DNA of 64,000 bases from Candidatus Binataceae bacterium (GTDB taxonomy: Bacteria > Desulfobacterota > Binatia > Binatales > Binataceae), in NCBI GenBank assembly GCA_035500095.1, contig DATJXN010000145.1, forward strand, positions 54,380 to 118,379. Direction: 5' to 3'. The position numbers and the translations under genes are program-made. Below the pieces are notes generated by a model. The model saw only the letters and a list, made by a program, of their open reading frames with translations. It did no database searches and was not told the origin of the DNA. Within the stretch, counting starts at the first letter, position 1; each line of letters begins with the position of its first letter. Shown piece after piece: positions 28,977 to 36,996 of this stretch.

Positions 28977-29513
28977 TCAGCCCGCCAGCCGGCGGGCGGC
29001 TTCGCCCAGCCGCGTGGCCAGGCTGCCGTCGTAGATTTTTCCCTCCAGCTCGGCGACGACGCCGCCGAGCAATGATTGGTCAACCTTGACCGTCGCGATC
29101 ACGGTCTTGCGTATCATCGCTTCGAGCCCCCGCACCACCGCCTCGGTATCCTGCACGCCCGGCTCGCGGGCGAATGTCAGGGTGGCGCGCGCGCGCCCAA
29201 GCAGCAGGTCGAGCTGGTCCTGGTAAGACTGCGAGACCGCGGCCAGATCGGCGATCCGGCCGTGGCGCGCGACCACCACCGCGAGCGAGCGCAGCGGGTA
29301 GCTCAATTCCAGCCGCTCGGCGATCTTCGCCATCGCGGAGATGCGCGCCTCGTGCGAGACCTCGGGCGAGGCGAGACCGTGGGCAACTTCAGGAGCGTCC
29401 GCGATGCGCGCGAGGCGTTCGAGTTCGGCGCCCCAGGTTTCGAGCAGCGCGCGATCGTCGGAGAGTCCGAGCAGCGCGCGCGCGTAGCGCTTGGCGACTC
29501 GCGAACTCTTCAT
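28977..29513 (-). CDS. atpH: ATP synthase F1 delta subunit
   Basis: Peripheral-stalk subunit that connects F1 alpha to the b-subunits, 178 residues. The start MKSSRVAKRYARALLGLS is the conserved N-terminal helix, and the C-terminal part ends in SLLGGVVAELEGKIYDGSLATRLGEAARRL, as in the family. It overlaps atpF by 4 bases (ATGA) and precedes atpA. Confidence 0.94.
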   Translation of the reverse strand: MKSSRVAKRYARALLGLSDDRALLETWGAELERLARIADAPEVAHGLASPEVSHEARISAMAKIAERLELSYPLRSLAVVVARHGRIADLAAVSQSYQDQLDLLLGRARATLTFAREPGVQDTEAVVRGLEAMIRKTVIATVKVDQSLLGGVVAELEGKIYDGSLATRLGEAARRLAG

Positions 29514-30172
29514 CGACGCGCCTCCTGTGCAAGCCGCTCCTCGAAGCCGCGAAGCAGGCGCGTCTGGTCGTCATCGTTGAAGTTCCTCGCCACCAGATCT
29601 CGCGCGAGGCGCCCGGTCGCTTCGGCGAGCTGCGCGCGCACCTGGCGCTGGGCGGCCTCCGATATCGCCTCGCCGGTGAGCTTGGTATCGCGGACGATTC
29701 GGTCCGCAGTTTCACGCGCGAGCTCGCGGATCCGGTTGGCGATGTAAGCGGTTTCGGCGTCGAGGTCGGCGCGGAGCTGCTGCTTTTCGGTCTCCAGCCG
29801 CGACATCCGCTCGGCCGTCCGATTGGCGAGGTCCTGCGCTTCCTTGAGCGCGGTCTCGGCGCGCGCGAAAGTCTCCCTGATACTGCCGGCGCGATCGCCA
29901 AAGAATTTGCGCGCCATCGGCGCCGCGAAGCGCATCAGGATCCAGACGAACAGGCCGAAGTTGATGACGTAGGGGAGCAGCGACAGCCATGAGCCGCCTT
30001 CGGCCTCGGCGCCGCCCGCCTCTGCGCACCATCCGGATATGGGCGCGAACAGGGCCGCGCCGATCAGCAGGGCCGCGCCGACTAGGACGATCGATACGAT
30101 CGGGCTCCCTTCGGCTGAGCTCCGTACTCGGGCTATCGGCACGCGCCCCATGGAAATCACGTTACGCAGCAT
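29510..30172 (-). CDS. atpF: ATP synthase Fo b subunit
   Basis: Peripheral-stalk subunit, up to 220 residues. It has an N-terminal hydrophobic segment (about 25-45, possibly a signal-like extension), then the membrane anchor LPYVINFGLFVWILMRF near 66-82, followed by a long charged coiled coil. Extended N-termini of this type occur in deltaproteobacterial b subunits (family knowledge). The start is uncertain; an in-frame ATG seven codons later is also possible and neither has an RBS. Together with the b' gene before it, the stalk is probably a b-b' heterodimer. Confidence 0.85.
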   Translation of the reverse strand: MLRNVISMGRVPIARVRSSAEGSPIVSIVLVGAALLIGAALFAPISGWCAEAGGAEAEGGSWLSLLPYVINFGLFVWILMRFAAPMARKFFGDRAGSIRETFARAETALKEAQDLANRTAERMSRLETEKQQLRADLDAETAYIANRIRELARETADRIVRDTKLTGEAISEAAQRQVRAQLAEATGRLARDLVARNFNDDDQTRLLRGFEERLAQEARR

Positions 30173-30199
30173 GCTTGATCGATGACTGTTCGAAGTTCC

Positions 30200-30652
30200 C
30201 TATGAGCCTTGCGCGGCGCCGTTCACCGGGCGGCCGAGGACGCGGCCCGCAAGCTCGACCGCGAGCGTGCGGCCCAGTTGTTCGAGTTCCCGCTCGCCGG
30301 CACGCAATTCATTTTCAATTTCGGTCCTGACACGTTCCAGGGCTTTATGCGCTTCGGCCTTGGCCTCATCGATCATGCGTGCGGCCTCCGCCTCGGCCTT
30401 GCGCCGTTCGGCCTCGCGCACGGCCAGCGCCTCACGCCGCAATTCGGTCAATTGGCGGTCGCGCTCCTCCGCAGCAGCTTTCTCCTCTTTGAGCAGTTGC
30501 TCGGCGCGCGCGCTCAAATCCTTGAGCTTGCTTTCGCGGTCGCCGAGCAGCTTGAGGAAAGGGCCGAAAAAAATTCGATCGAATATAAACCAGAAAACGA
30601 GGAACGACACAATCAGGGTGAAAAAGATTCCCCAGTCGGGCGGAATGTGCAT
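30200..30652 (-). CDS. atpF: ATP synthase Fo b' subunit
   Basis: A second b-type stalk subunit, 150 residues. It has a single N-terminal helix (WGIFFTLIVSFLVFWFIFDRIFFGPF) and then a charged coiled coil rich in Glu, Ala, Arg and Lys through to about 140. First of the seven ATP synthase genes here. GGGAG lies about 11 bases before the ATG. The a and c subunits of Fo are not in the window, as in other deltaproteobacterial genomes where they are encoded separately. The operon promoter may lie in the 162 bases up to the bactofilin gene. Confidence 0.9.
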   Translation of the reverse strand: MHIPPDWGIFFTLIVSFLVFWFIFDRIFFGPFLKLLGDRESKLKDLSARAEQLLKEEKAAAEERDRQLTELRREALAVREAERRKAEAEAARMIDEAKAEAHKALERVRTEIENELRAGERELEQLGRTLAVELAGRVLGRPVNGAAQGS

Positions 30653-30814
30653 TTTTCGGCGTCTCCCGTGCGGGATGGATTGCGGTTGTTGCCGGCGTGA
30701 GCGGCGTCCGCCCGGGGCGGATCGTCCGGGCGCCGGAGGCTGGTGTCGGAGGCGGATCGAACAGGCTGACCCGCGCCGTGCCAGATTGACCGGGCTTCGG
30801 CCGGACTTTGGTGG

Positions 30815-31369
30815 TCAGGCCTGCTTTTGACCTCCGGCCTGCGCCACCATGCGCTCTTCCTTCGGATACACGGTGGTGAGCTTGCGCTCCTCGCGCGCGC
30901 CTTCAGGCTGCATCGCGCAATGTCCTTCGAAGACGGCGCCCTCGTGTACCACCAGCACCGGCGCGGTGAGATTGCCCACCACTTTGGCCGAGGGACGAAT
31001 CTCGATCCGCTGACTGGCCGTGATATCGCCGCTTATCTTGCCGGCCACGACTATCGACGCGGCCTTGATCTGGGCGGTTACGACCGCGCTCTCGCCGATC
31101 ATCACGGTGTCCTTGGCGGTGATTTCGCCATCGACCTGACCGTCGATCCGGGCAGGTCCATCGAAACTGAGCTTACCGCTCACCTTCGAGCCCTGGTCGA
31201 GGTAGGCGCGCGCCTCCATCGGAGCGGACGCGGTCTGGCGCGGCGGCGGAACGCTGCGGTTCTCGAGCGGGGGCGCCGGCGGCGGCACCGGCACGGCCTG
31301 CCCCGTCTGCGGCCTCACGGACGCGTCGGTTCGAATGTTCTTTTCCGGTTCTTTATTGAAAAGCGCCAT
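30815..31369 (-). CDS. Bactofilin family cytoskeletal protein
   Basis: A polymer-forming protein of 184 residues that builds membrane-associated filaments used in cell shape, stalk or chromosome-organisation roles. Disordered Pro-rich ends flank the central beta-helix (about residues 50-150) with repeats such as ISGDITASQRIEIRPSAKVVGNLTAPVLVVHEGAVFEG. GAGGAG precedes the ATG by 10 bases. It stands directly upstream of the ATP synthase genes on the same strand. In several deltaproteobacteria bactofilin with parAB occupies this place; parAB is not present here. Confidence 0.9.
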   Translation of the reverse strand: MALFNKEPEKNIRTDASVRPQTGQAVPVPPPAPPLENRSVPPPRQTASAPMEARAYLDQGSKVSGKLSFDGPARIDGQVDGEITAKDTVMIGESAVVTAQIKAASIVVAGKISGDITASQRIEIRPSAKVVGNLTAPVLVVHEGAVFEGHCAMQPEGAREERKLTTVYPKEERMVAQAGGQKQA

Positions 31370-31686
31370 TTATAAAGTCTCCTCAGAGGCCCGGGCACCG
31401 GCCGCACGACGGACAGTGTAGGCTTCGCTCATAGCCAATACAAATGAGAGAGTCAATTTGCCTGACGGGCCCGGGCTCCCTGATCGGTCAAAGAATAGCT
31501 CATAGCGGGCTTAGGCTCGCAACCTCTTCCTTTTCGGGGCGCCGCAAGCATCCCGGATAAACGCCGCTTCAGGTCATTCACAGCTCTTATCGCTACGCAG
31601 CTCTTATCGCTACGATTGTCTCGATGCTATGCTGGCGCCAGTAATCGGATTTGGATCTGACATCACTCCAACAAAACGAGGAAGCC
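31370..31686. other. Intergenic region between bactofilin and PPOX genes
   Basis: 317 bases between divergent genes, less GC-rich than its surroundings. It contains a perfect 17-bp tandem duplication at 31581-31614 (listed separately). No gene or structured RNA is recognised. Promoters for both flanking genes are expected here. Confidence 0.5.
31581..31614. repeat. Perfect 17-bp tandem duplication
   Basis: CAGCTCTTATCGCTACG occurs twice without spacing, at 31581-31597 and 31598-31614, 73 bases before the PPOX start codon. Two helical turns apart would place two copies of a bound protein at slightly different faces. It could be a recent slippage or a regulator site. Confidence 0.9.
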
Positions 31687-32088
31687 ATGGGAGCAATTCC
31701 GGAGAAGTATCTCGATCTCGTCTCGGCGAACAAGAAATCCTTCGCGCACCTTGCGACGACGATGAAGGACGGCTCACCCCAGGTGACGCCCGTATGGCTG
31801 GACTATACCGACGGGATGATTCGCGTGAACACGGCGCGCGGCCGGGTGAAAGACCGCAACCTCAAGGTTGGCGCCAAGGTCGCGCTCTCGATATCGGATC
31901 CCGATAACCCCTACCGCTACGTGCAGATTCGCGGCAAGGTGGCGAAGGAAAGCGAGCAGGGCGCCGACGCACATATCGATTCGCTGGCCAAAAAGTACAT
32001 GGGCGTCGATTCGTACCCCTACCGCACGCCCACCGAGAAGCGCGTGATTTATTATATCGAACCGCTTTCCGGTCAGGGGATGAACTAG
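31687..32088 (+). CDS. PPOX class (F420-type) split-barrel oxidoreductase
   Basis: A 133-residue pyridoxamine-phosphate-oxidase-fold protein. FAHLATTMKDGSPQVTPVWLDY near 15-36 and NTARGRVKDRNLKVGAKVALSI near 43-64 match the TIGR03618-type F420-dependent group. Such proteins reduce or bind flavin/F420-linked substrates; the true substrate is not known. The ATG at 31687 has GAGGAAG just upstream; an ATG 36 bases earlier is in frame. The LLM protein at 8912 also looks F420-linked, supporting F420 use by the organism. Confidence 0.85.
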   Translation: MGAIPEKYLDLVSANKKSFAHLATTMKDGSPQVTPVWLDYTDGMIRVNTARGRVKDRNLKVGAKVALSISDPDNPYRYVQIRGKVAKESEQGADAHIDSLAKKYMGVDSYPYRTPTEKRVIYYIEPLSGQGMN

Positions 32089-32149
32089 GGCGGCTTCGCA
32101 GTTCGGTTCGAAAATTCGGGAAAATTCGGACCGAGTGGTATATGAAGGC

Positions 32150-32178
32150 CGGGTCGGCGGTAACTTGCCGCCGGCCCG
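32150..32178. terminator. Hairpin between convergent genes
   Basis: CGGGTCGGCGG, loop TAACTTG, CCGCCGGCCCG: 11 pairs with one G-T wobble. It lies between the stops of the PPOX gene (32088) and the zinc-ribbon gene (32212). No T-run follows on either strand. Confidence 0.5.
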
Positions 32179-32211
32179 TCATGGCCGGGCGCGACGCGTG
32201 CGAGCGTCAGC

Positions 32212-32382
32212 TCAGTGAAGGCTGCGGGGTCTGCTTTCCTGCTGAATCGTGCTGCCGCAGGTCGAGCCGCAATGCGGACAGACGTACTCGTACTTGTCGC
32301 CCTCGGGCAGAATCAGCAGCAGACGCTTTCGGACTTTGACCGCGCGGTTGCACCTGGGACAGGCGAGCAGCGAGGCTTCCAT
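32212..32382 (-). CDS. Small zinc-ribbon protein
   Basis: About 56 residues from the ATG at 32382 (MEASLLACPRCNRAVKVRK); the frame is open to 32454 and an ATG at 32424 is possible. Two CxxC pairs, CPRC and CPHC, lie about 24 residues apart around a basic strand, the layout of a rubredoxin-like or ribosomal zinc ribbon. A further GSTCGST is near the end. It might bind RNA, DNA or a protein partner; no function can be assigned. It runs into the hairpin-bearing convergent gap with the PPOX gene. Confidence 0.6.
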   Translation of the reverse strand: MEASLLACPRCNRAVKVRKRLLLILPEGDKYEYVCPHCGSTCGSTIQQESRPRSLH

Positions 32383-32482
32383 CCGCTCGAACGCGGGCCG
32401 GCGAGGGTCTCTGTTCCCTTGCATCGCCAACCAGAATAGCGAGGCGGCGGGCAAGGCGGCAACCGCCGCGCGCGATGCCGCT

Positions 32483-33277
32483 TCATCTGGCGTCGTGAAA
32501 AATTACCCCGAGACTGAACCGCCGCCCCTCGCGCATCCGGCTCACCCCGTGGCGCATCATCACCCGGTAGTGGCCGCGGCTGCCGGCGACCGGCCGCTCG
32601 CTGGTCGCGAAGATGATCGCTTCGCCATGGCTGAGCGCGATCGCTTCGCCGCGGCTCTGCGCGCGCGGGCGGTTCTCGATCAGCAGGAATTCGCCGCCGC
32701 TGAAATCGACGCCGGGCTGACTCAGCAGGCAGGTCAGCTGGAGCGGAAAGGCGACCTCGCCGTAAAGGTCCTGGTGGAGGCAGTTGTAGCCGCCGGCGTC
32801 GTAGCGGAGCAGGAGCGGGGTCGGTTTGATTTGCCCGGCGCGCCGGCAGATATCGAGGAAGCGCTCGAGTTGCGGTGGATACATTGCGTCGCGGCCCATC
32901 GCGCGGCGCCATCGGTTCGCGATCGGCGCAAGATGCGGGTAAATCGCGGTCCGGATGGCGGCCACCAGCGGCGGCAGCGGCGGCGCGAAATACTTGTATT
33001 CGCCCACGCCGAAGCGCACCCGTTCCATCACGACCCGCGAACGAAAGCGCTCGCGCTCGTCGTACATCGCGGCAAGCCTGGCGCATCGTGCCGGCGCAAG
33101 CATCGCGGGGATGGTCACGTAGCCGCGCTCGTCGAGCGTGCGCTCGAGCGCGGCCCAGTCGAGCGCGTTCAGGCGGCGTTCGAACTCGGCGGTCAGCGCC
33201 GGAACTGCCTCCCCGGTCATTGCGGTTGGGAGTTTTTCTTTCACGAACTCAGCATACGACGAGGTTCGTACGATCAT
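32483..33277 (-). CDS. 2-oxoglutarate/Fe(II)-dependent oxygenase
   Basis: Uses Fe(II), oxygen and 2-oxoglutarate to hydroxylate an unknown substrate. About 264 residues from 33277. The HxD metal pair is H168 and D170 in CLHQDLYGE, the distal histidine is H243 in MRHGVS, and an arginine in GRRFSLG is placed to bind 2-oxoglutarate. RFRSRVVM and GEYKYFAPPLPP are typical of the COG3826 group. The ATG at 33220 is another possible start; neither has a good RBS. The gene is divergent from miaB (110 bases between starts). Confidence 0.85.
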   Translation of the reverse strand: MIVRTSSYAEFVKEKLPTAMTGEAVPALTAEFERRLNALDWAALERTLDERGYVTIPAMLAPARCARLAAMYDERERFRSRVVMERVRFGVGEYKYFAPPLPPLVAAIRTAIYPHLAPIANRWRRAMGRDAMYPPQLERFLDICRRAGQIKPTPLLLRYDAGGYNCLHQDLYGEVAFPLQLTCLLSQPGVDFSGGEFLLIENRPRAQSRGEAIALSHGEAIIFATSERPVAGSRGHYRVMMRHGVSRMREGRRFSLGVIFHDAR

Positions 33278-33387
33278 CTTACAGACTTCAACCCCGCATC
33301 CGCGCCCGCGTGAACCAGCCGCCCGCCTGGTTGAATATTCGCCAAGCTGACAACAGCGCCGGGCCCCTGATATTCTGATTAGCCGCG

Positions 33388-34740
33388 ATGGAAGATTCGG
33401 AACAGCCCAGGAGCGCATCATCTCAGCCGAGGGTCTTTATCGAGACCTACGGCTGCCAGATGAACATCGCCGATTCCGAGTTGGTCGGCGCAGTGCTGCG
33501 CCGCGCCGGCTACGTGTTCGCCGCCGCCGCCGAAGAAGCCGACGTTATCCTGCTTAACACCTGCGCGATTCGCGAGCATGCCGAAGCACGCGTGCTGCAG
33601 CGCCTCGGCCATCTGGCGCGCTTGCGGCGTATGCGCCCCGGATTGCGGCTGGGATTGCTCGGATGCATGGCGACGCACAACCGCGCCGCGCTGATCGAGA
33701 AGGCGCCGTGGCTGGATTTAGTCGCGGGGCCGGACAGCTACCGGCGGCTGCCGGAATTGCTCGGCCGCGCGCGTTCCGGCAGCGCAACGCGGCACGCGGC
33801 GCAGATCGACGTGCGCCTGGATCGCCTGGAAACCTATGCCGATATTGTCCCGGCGCACGAAGGCGGCGTGCGCGCGTACGTGACCGCGATGCGCGGATGC
33901 GATCGGTTTTGCGCGTTTTGCGTGGTTCCGTACGTGCGCGGCCGCGAGCGCAGCGTCCCGCCCGAGGCTATTCTGGACGACATTCGCGGACTCGCCGCGC
34001 GCGGCGCGCGCGAAATCGTGCTGCTCGGACAGACCGTCAATGCCTACCGCTTCGGCGATACCGACTTCGGCCGCCTGCTTCACCTGGTCGCCGCAGTCGA
34101 AGGCGTCGAGCGAATCCGCTTCACGTCCCCGCATCCCTCGGACATGAGCGAGTCTGTTATCGAGGCGATGGCGATCGAGTCGAAAGTGCAGCCGTCGCTC
34201 CATCTGCCGGTGCAATCGGGATCGGACCGGGTACTGTCCGCGATGGAACGCGGATACACGGCCGCCGAATACCTGCGCCTGGTCGAGCGGATTCGCGGGG
34301 CGGTACCGGCAATTGCGCTCTCGACCGACATCATCGTGGGCTTTCACGGCGAGGAGGAAGCGGAGTTTCGCGCGACGCTCGAGTTGATGGCAGCGGTGCG
34401 CTACGACTCGGCGTTCAGCTTCAAATATTCGCTGCGCGAGAACACTCGCGCGTTCAGGCTCGGCGACACCGTCAGCGAAGAAGAAAAGGGCCGCCGGCTG
34501 GCCGAAGTTATCGCACTACAGGAGCGCATCTCGGCCGAGCGCAACCGCGTCCTCATAGGCGAACAGGTCGCGGTACTGGTCGAGGGGCCGGCGCGGCGGG
34601 GCCAAGGGATGCTCGCCGGCAAGACGCCGCAATTCAAGACGGCGGTGTTCCCGGCCGCCGCGTCGATCGCTCCCGGCGATACCGTGGCGGCGCGCGTGGA
34701 GTCGGCGAGCGCGCATACGCTCCACTGCGTGCTCGCGTAA
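33388..34740 (+). CDS. miaB: tRNA-2-methylthio-N6-dimethylallyladenosine synthase
   Basis: Radical-SAM methylthiotransferase that modifies A37 of tRNAs reading codons that start with U. 450 residues. The N-terminal UPF0004 domain supplies cysteines in TYGCQMNIADSELV (C23), LLNTCAIRE and LLGCMATHN for the auxiliary cluster. The radical-SAM motif CDRFCAFC lies near residue 170, and the TRAM domain closes the protein (about 385-450). It is followed 5 bases later by the stop of a convergent SDR gene. Confidence 0.94.
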   Translation: MEDSEQPRSASSQPRVFIETYGCQMNIADSELVGAVLRRAGYVFAAAAEEADVILLNTCAIREHAEARVLQRLGHLARLRRMRPGLRLGLLGCMATHNRAALIEKAPWLDLVAGPDSYRRLPELLGRARSGSATRHAAQIDVRLDRLETYADIVPAHEGGVRAYVTAMRGCDRFCAFCVVPYVRGRERSVPPEAILDDIRGLAARGAREIVLLGQTVNAYRFGDTDFGRLLHLVAAVEGVERIRFTSPHPSDMSESVIEAMAIESKVQPSLHLPVQSGSDRVLSAMERGYTAAEYLRLVERIRGAVPAIALSTDIIVGFHGEEEAEFRATLELMAAVRYDSAFSFKYSLRENTRAFRLGDTVSEEEKGRRLAEVIALQERISAERNRVLIGEQVAVLVEGPARRGQGMLAGKTPQFKTAVFPAAASIAPGDTVAARVESASAHTLHCVLA

Positions 34741-34745
34741 TCTCG

Positions 34746-35516
34746 TCAGATCAGCGATCTCCCCTGAGCGCCGTCCACCGGCAGGCAGGCCCCGGTGATC
34801 CAGCTTGCCCGCGGCGAGGCCAGGCACACCACGGCATAGGCGACTTCTTCGGGACGGCCCAGGCGGCCGGCGGGAAACTCGTGGCTTATGAAGTCCTTCT
34901 CGAAAGCCGGATTGGCCTTGAACGCTTTCTCCCAGTTGCCTCCCGGGTAAAGGATCGATCCGGGCGCGACGGTGTTGACCCGGATTCCTTTGGGCGCCAG
35001 CTCGCGCGAAAGCATCTTGGTGAACGAGATCATCGCGGCCTTCGATGAGTTGTAGGTCAGCGGGCCACCCGCCTCGCGGCCGTAGATCGAACTGATGTTG
35101 ATGATCGAGCCGCCGCCGCGCTGCTCCATCAGCGGCGCGCACATCCGCGAAAGCCGCACTGCCGAAAAGAAATTAAGCTGGAACGCGGCCTGCCACGCCG
35201 CCTCGTCCAGGTCCGCCAGCGCGCCCATCCGCGCGCCTCCCGCATTGTTGACCAGCACGTCAACCGCGCCCATCCGCGCAGCGGCGCCTTCGACCCATCG
35301 CGCGGCGGCAACCGGGTCGGCAACGTCGACCGCCTCGGCGTCAACCTCGTAGCCCCGCGTACGCAACTCGGCCGCCGCCTTCTCCAGCGCCCCAGCTCCG
35401 CGCGCGCAGAGACAAAGGCGCGCACCCTCGGCGCCCAACGCCTCGGCCATTGCCCGCCCCAACCCACGGCTCGCGCCGGTTATCATCACGACCTTGTTCG
35501 CGAGACCCAGGTCCAT
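34746..35516 (-). CDS. SDR family NAD(P)-dependent oxidoreductase
   Basis: A 256-residue short-chain dehydrogenase/reductase. TGASRGLG at about 13-20, LCARG after beta-2 (an Arg that favours NADP), NNAGG near 91 and the catalytic YNSSK near 158-162 are in place, with the C-terminal TGACLPVDGA. It resembles 3-oxoacyl-ACP-reductase-like SDRs, but the substrate is unknown. It is convergent with miaB. Upstream lies a 464-base gap with a palindromic repeat. Confidence 0.88.
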   Translation of the reverse strand: MDLGLANKVVMITGASRGLGRAMAEALGAEGARLCLCARGAGALEKAAAELRTRGYEVDAEAVDVADPVAAARWVEGAAARMGAVDVLVNNAGGARMGALADLDEAAWQAAFQLNFFSAVRLSRMCAPLMEQRGGGSIINISSIYGREAGGPLTYNSSKAAMISFTKMLSRELAPKGIRVNTVAPGSILYPGGNWEKAFKANPAFEKDFISHEFPAGRLGRPEEVAYAVVCLASPRASWITGACLPVDGAQGRSLI

Positions 35517-35577
35517 CGGTAACTCTCCTTTAGTGTGATGTCCCGCAAATAACTTACTATCCGGAAAAGCCTCAAGG

Positions 35578-35669
35578 TGTCATTCCGAGGGAGTCAGCGA
35601 CCGAGGAATCCCGGGTCTTTATTCGATTTTTCGTGGAACCCGGGATTCCTCGCTGCGCTCGGAAGGACA
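35578..35669. repeat. Large palindromic intergenic repeat
   Basis: Nested inverted repeat. The inner arms GAGGAATCCCGGGT (35603-35616) and ACCCGGGATTCCTC (35638-35651) are a perfect 14-bp stem with a 21-base loop. The outer arms TGTCATTCCGAG and CTCGGAAGGACA match at 11 of 12 positions. This form (CATTCCGAG...GAGGAATC) resembles a dispersed palindromic repeat I know from soil bacterial genomes. Only one copy lies in this window. Confidence 0.75.
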
Positions 35670-35917
35670 GCCTTCAGATCTTTGGGATGAAAACTTATTT
35701 CCAGACACCGCTTTAGCATTAACCCTCTTTTTGCGGATTGCAGCTCGCGCGCCGCCGCCCTTCCTTAAAAAAGCCCAGACATCGCGGCAGCCCGTGCGGC
35801 AAGACGCCTGCCCCCGGCCGCGATGGGGTACCATCTAGCAAAGGAGCCCGCGATTTACATGCGTTTACGGGGCCTGCGAGGCGCGGCGCGATGCCGGCCG
35901 GGGCCGTCGAGCCGCGG

Positions 35918-35946
35918 TTGACACGCCCAAGAGGCGGACTTAAGCT
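35918..35946 (+). promoter_or_regulatory. Possible sigma-70 promoter of rpsU
   Basis: TTGACA at 35918-35923, exact consensus, followed after 17 bases by TAAGCT (35941-35946), a weak -10. The start codon is 35 bases after the -10. Confidence 0.4.
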
Positions 35947-35980
35947 GCAAAGTCTTGCTTTGAGAGATACAGGGAGGTCT

Positions 35981-36178
35981 ATGGAAATCCGAGTTGAAGG
36001 CTCTCTCGACCAGGCGATGCGGGTGCTCAAGCGCAAGCTCGCCAAGGAGGGAGTGTTCAAGGAAATGAAGAAGCGGGCTTTTTACGAAAAGCCCAGTGTC
36101 CGCCGCAAACGCAAGCGCTCCGAAGCCCAACGCCGCCGCCGCAAGGAACAGCGCCGCCGCCGCGCCTCTGCCCTCTAA
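35981..36178 (+). CDS. rpsU: 30S ribosomal protein S21
   Basis: Small basic protein of the 30S head/platform region near the anti-Shine-Dalgarno helix, 65 residues. MEIRVEGSLDQAMRVLKRKLAKEGVFKEMKKRAFYEKP is a clear S21 opening, and the end is strongly Arg/Lys-rich. The ATG at 35981 has GGGAGG close upstream; longer in-frame starts lie in non-coding-looking sequence. It is a single-gene unit with its own likely promoter. Confidence 0.95.
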   Translation: MEIRVEGSLDQAMRVLKRKLAKEGVFKEMKKRAFYEKPSVRRKRKRSEAQRRRRKEQRRRRASAL

Positions 36179-36270
36179 GCGCTCAACCGAGCACCGCTAA
36201 CCCGTGTAACGCCGGCAAAGGCCTGGCGCGTCGCGGCCACATGTCCGCGCCGTGCGTGCTCCGTCGCCGT

Positions 36271-36996
36271 TCAGCCTGATACGGGCCGCCAGGTGAAGAT
36301 CACCTGACCGCGGGCGACGTAACAGTCGAGATCGTAGTGCGTCAGACCGAGCGCTGCCCGGCCCAACCGGAAGCCTTCGATCGTGCGCCGCAGCCTCTCG
36401 GGCAGCTCCCGCGATTCCGCCTCGGCTTGGCCGGTCTCTGCGTGCAGCATAGCGCTCAGCTCAACCGCCACGCATCCGGCCTCGCGATGGCGTCCGGGGG
36501 CGTCATCGCCCGTCTCGAGCGCCGCGCATCCCAGGCAGAGCACCACTCGCTCGCCGGATTCCGCGGCGCGGTCGAGATCGTCGGATAGACGGGTGAGCGC
36601 CGTCGCACATTCATCCCATCGCTCGTGCGCGCGTTCGGTAGAGTAGCGGCGGATCGCCCGCGCAACGCGGCTGAGCGCGTCCTCGCCCGCGCCCGGTCCG
36701 AGCGTGAAGACGCCGTCCTCGTCGATACGCAATCCGTCGCCGAGCCGGTCCGCGCCGAACTGTTCGGCGAGGAATTCGCGCAGGTTAATCGGCAGGGCAC
36801 ATTGCAGATTGAGCGGCGGTGATTCGGGCGGCGAATTGCGGGTAGAGTTGCGAAGTCTGGCGGGTCGGGCGCGGCGGTTGAGAACTGGCTCGGTTCCCAA
36901 GGGATCGGTAAAGGCCGGCCGGATGAAGCCGGACAGTGAGCCTTCGATGAATCGCGAGATGTATGCCTCTCTACGTCCCAAAGGTGCGCTCCGCAA
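36271..36996 (-). CDS. Hypothetical protein
   Basis: A frame of 241 codons. Codon use and composition look coding from about residue 65 onward (INLREFLAEQFGADRLGDGLRIDEDGVF...), while the first 60 residues are Arg/Ser/Pro-rich and may be upstream sequence. The middle has VVLCLGCAALETGDD and ends HYDLDCYVARGQVIFTWRPVSG. I recognise no family and see no signal peptide or membrane segment. There is no good ATG near residue 65, so the start may be non-ATG. Neighbours give no functional hint. Confidence 0.5.
   Translation of the reverse strand: MRSAPLGRREAYISRFIEGSLSGFIRPAFTDPLGTEPVLNRRARPARLRNSTRNSPPESPPLNLQCALPINLREFLAEQFGADRLGDGLRIDEDGVFTLGPGAGEDALSRVARAIRRYSTERAHERWDECATALTRLSDDLDRAAESGERVVLCLGCAALETGDDAPGRHREAGCVAVELSAMLHAETGQAEAESRELPERLRRTIEGFRLGRAALGLTHYDLDCYVARGQVIFTWRPVSG

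Larger units (their letters stand above)
35517..35980. other. Intergenic region before rpsU
   Basis: 464 bases between an SDR (minus) and rpsU (plus). The left part carries a large inverted repeat (35578-35669). The right part has a TTGACA box. I see no gene, and no reading frame looks coding; the middle (about 35690-35860) shows nothing recognisable. Confidence 0.5.

Noticed and set aside
31581..31614. CRISPR repeats
   Set aside because: Two units without spacers; no third repeat and no cas genes.
35690..35860. Upstream extension of rpsU to an in-frame ATG at 35738
   Set aside because: S21 homology begins exactly at 35981 with an RBS there; upstream codons look non-coding.
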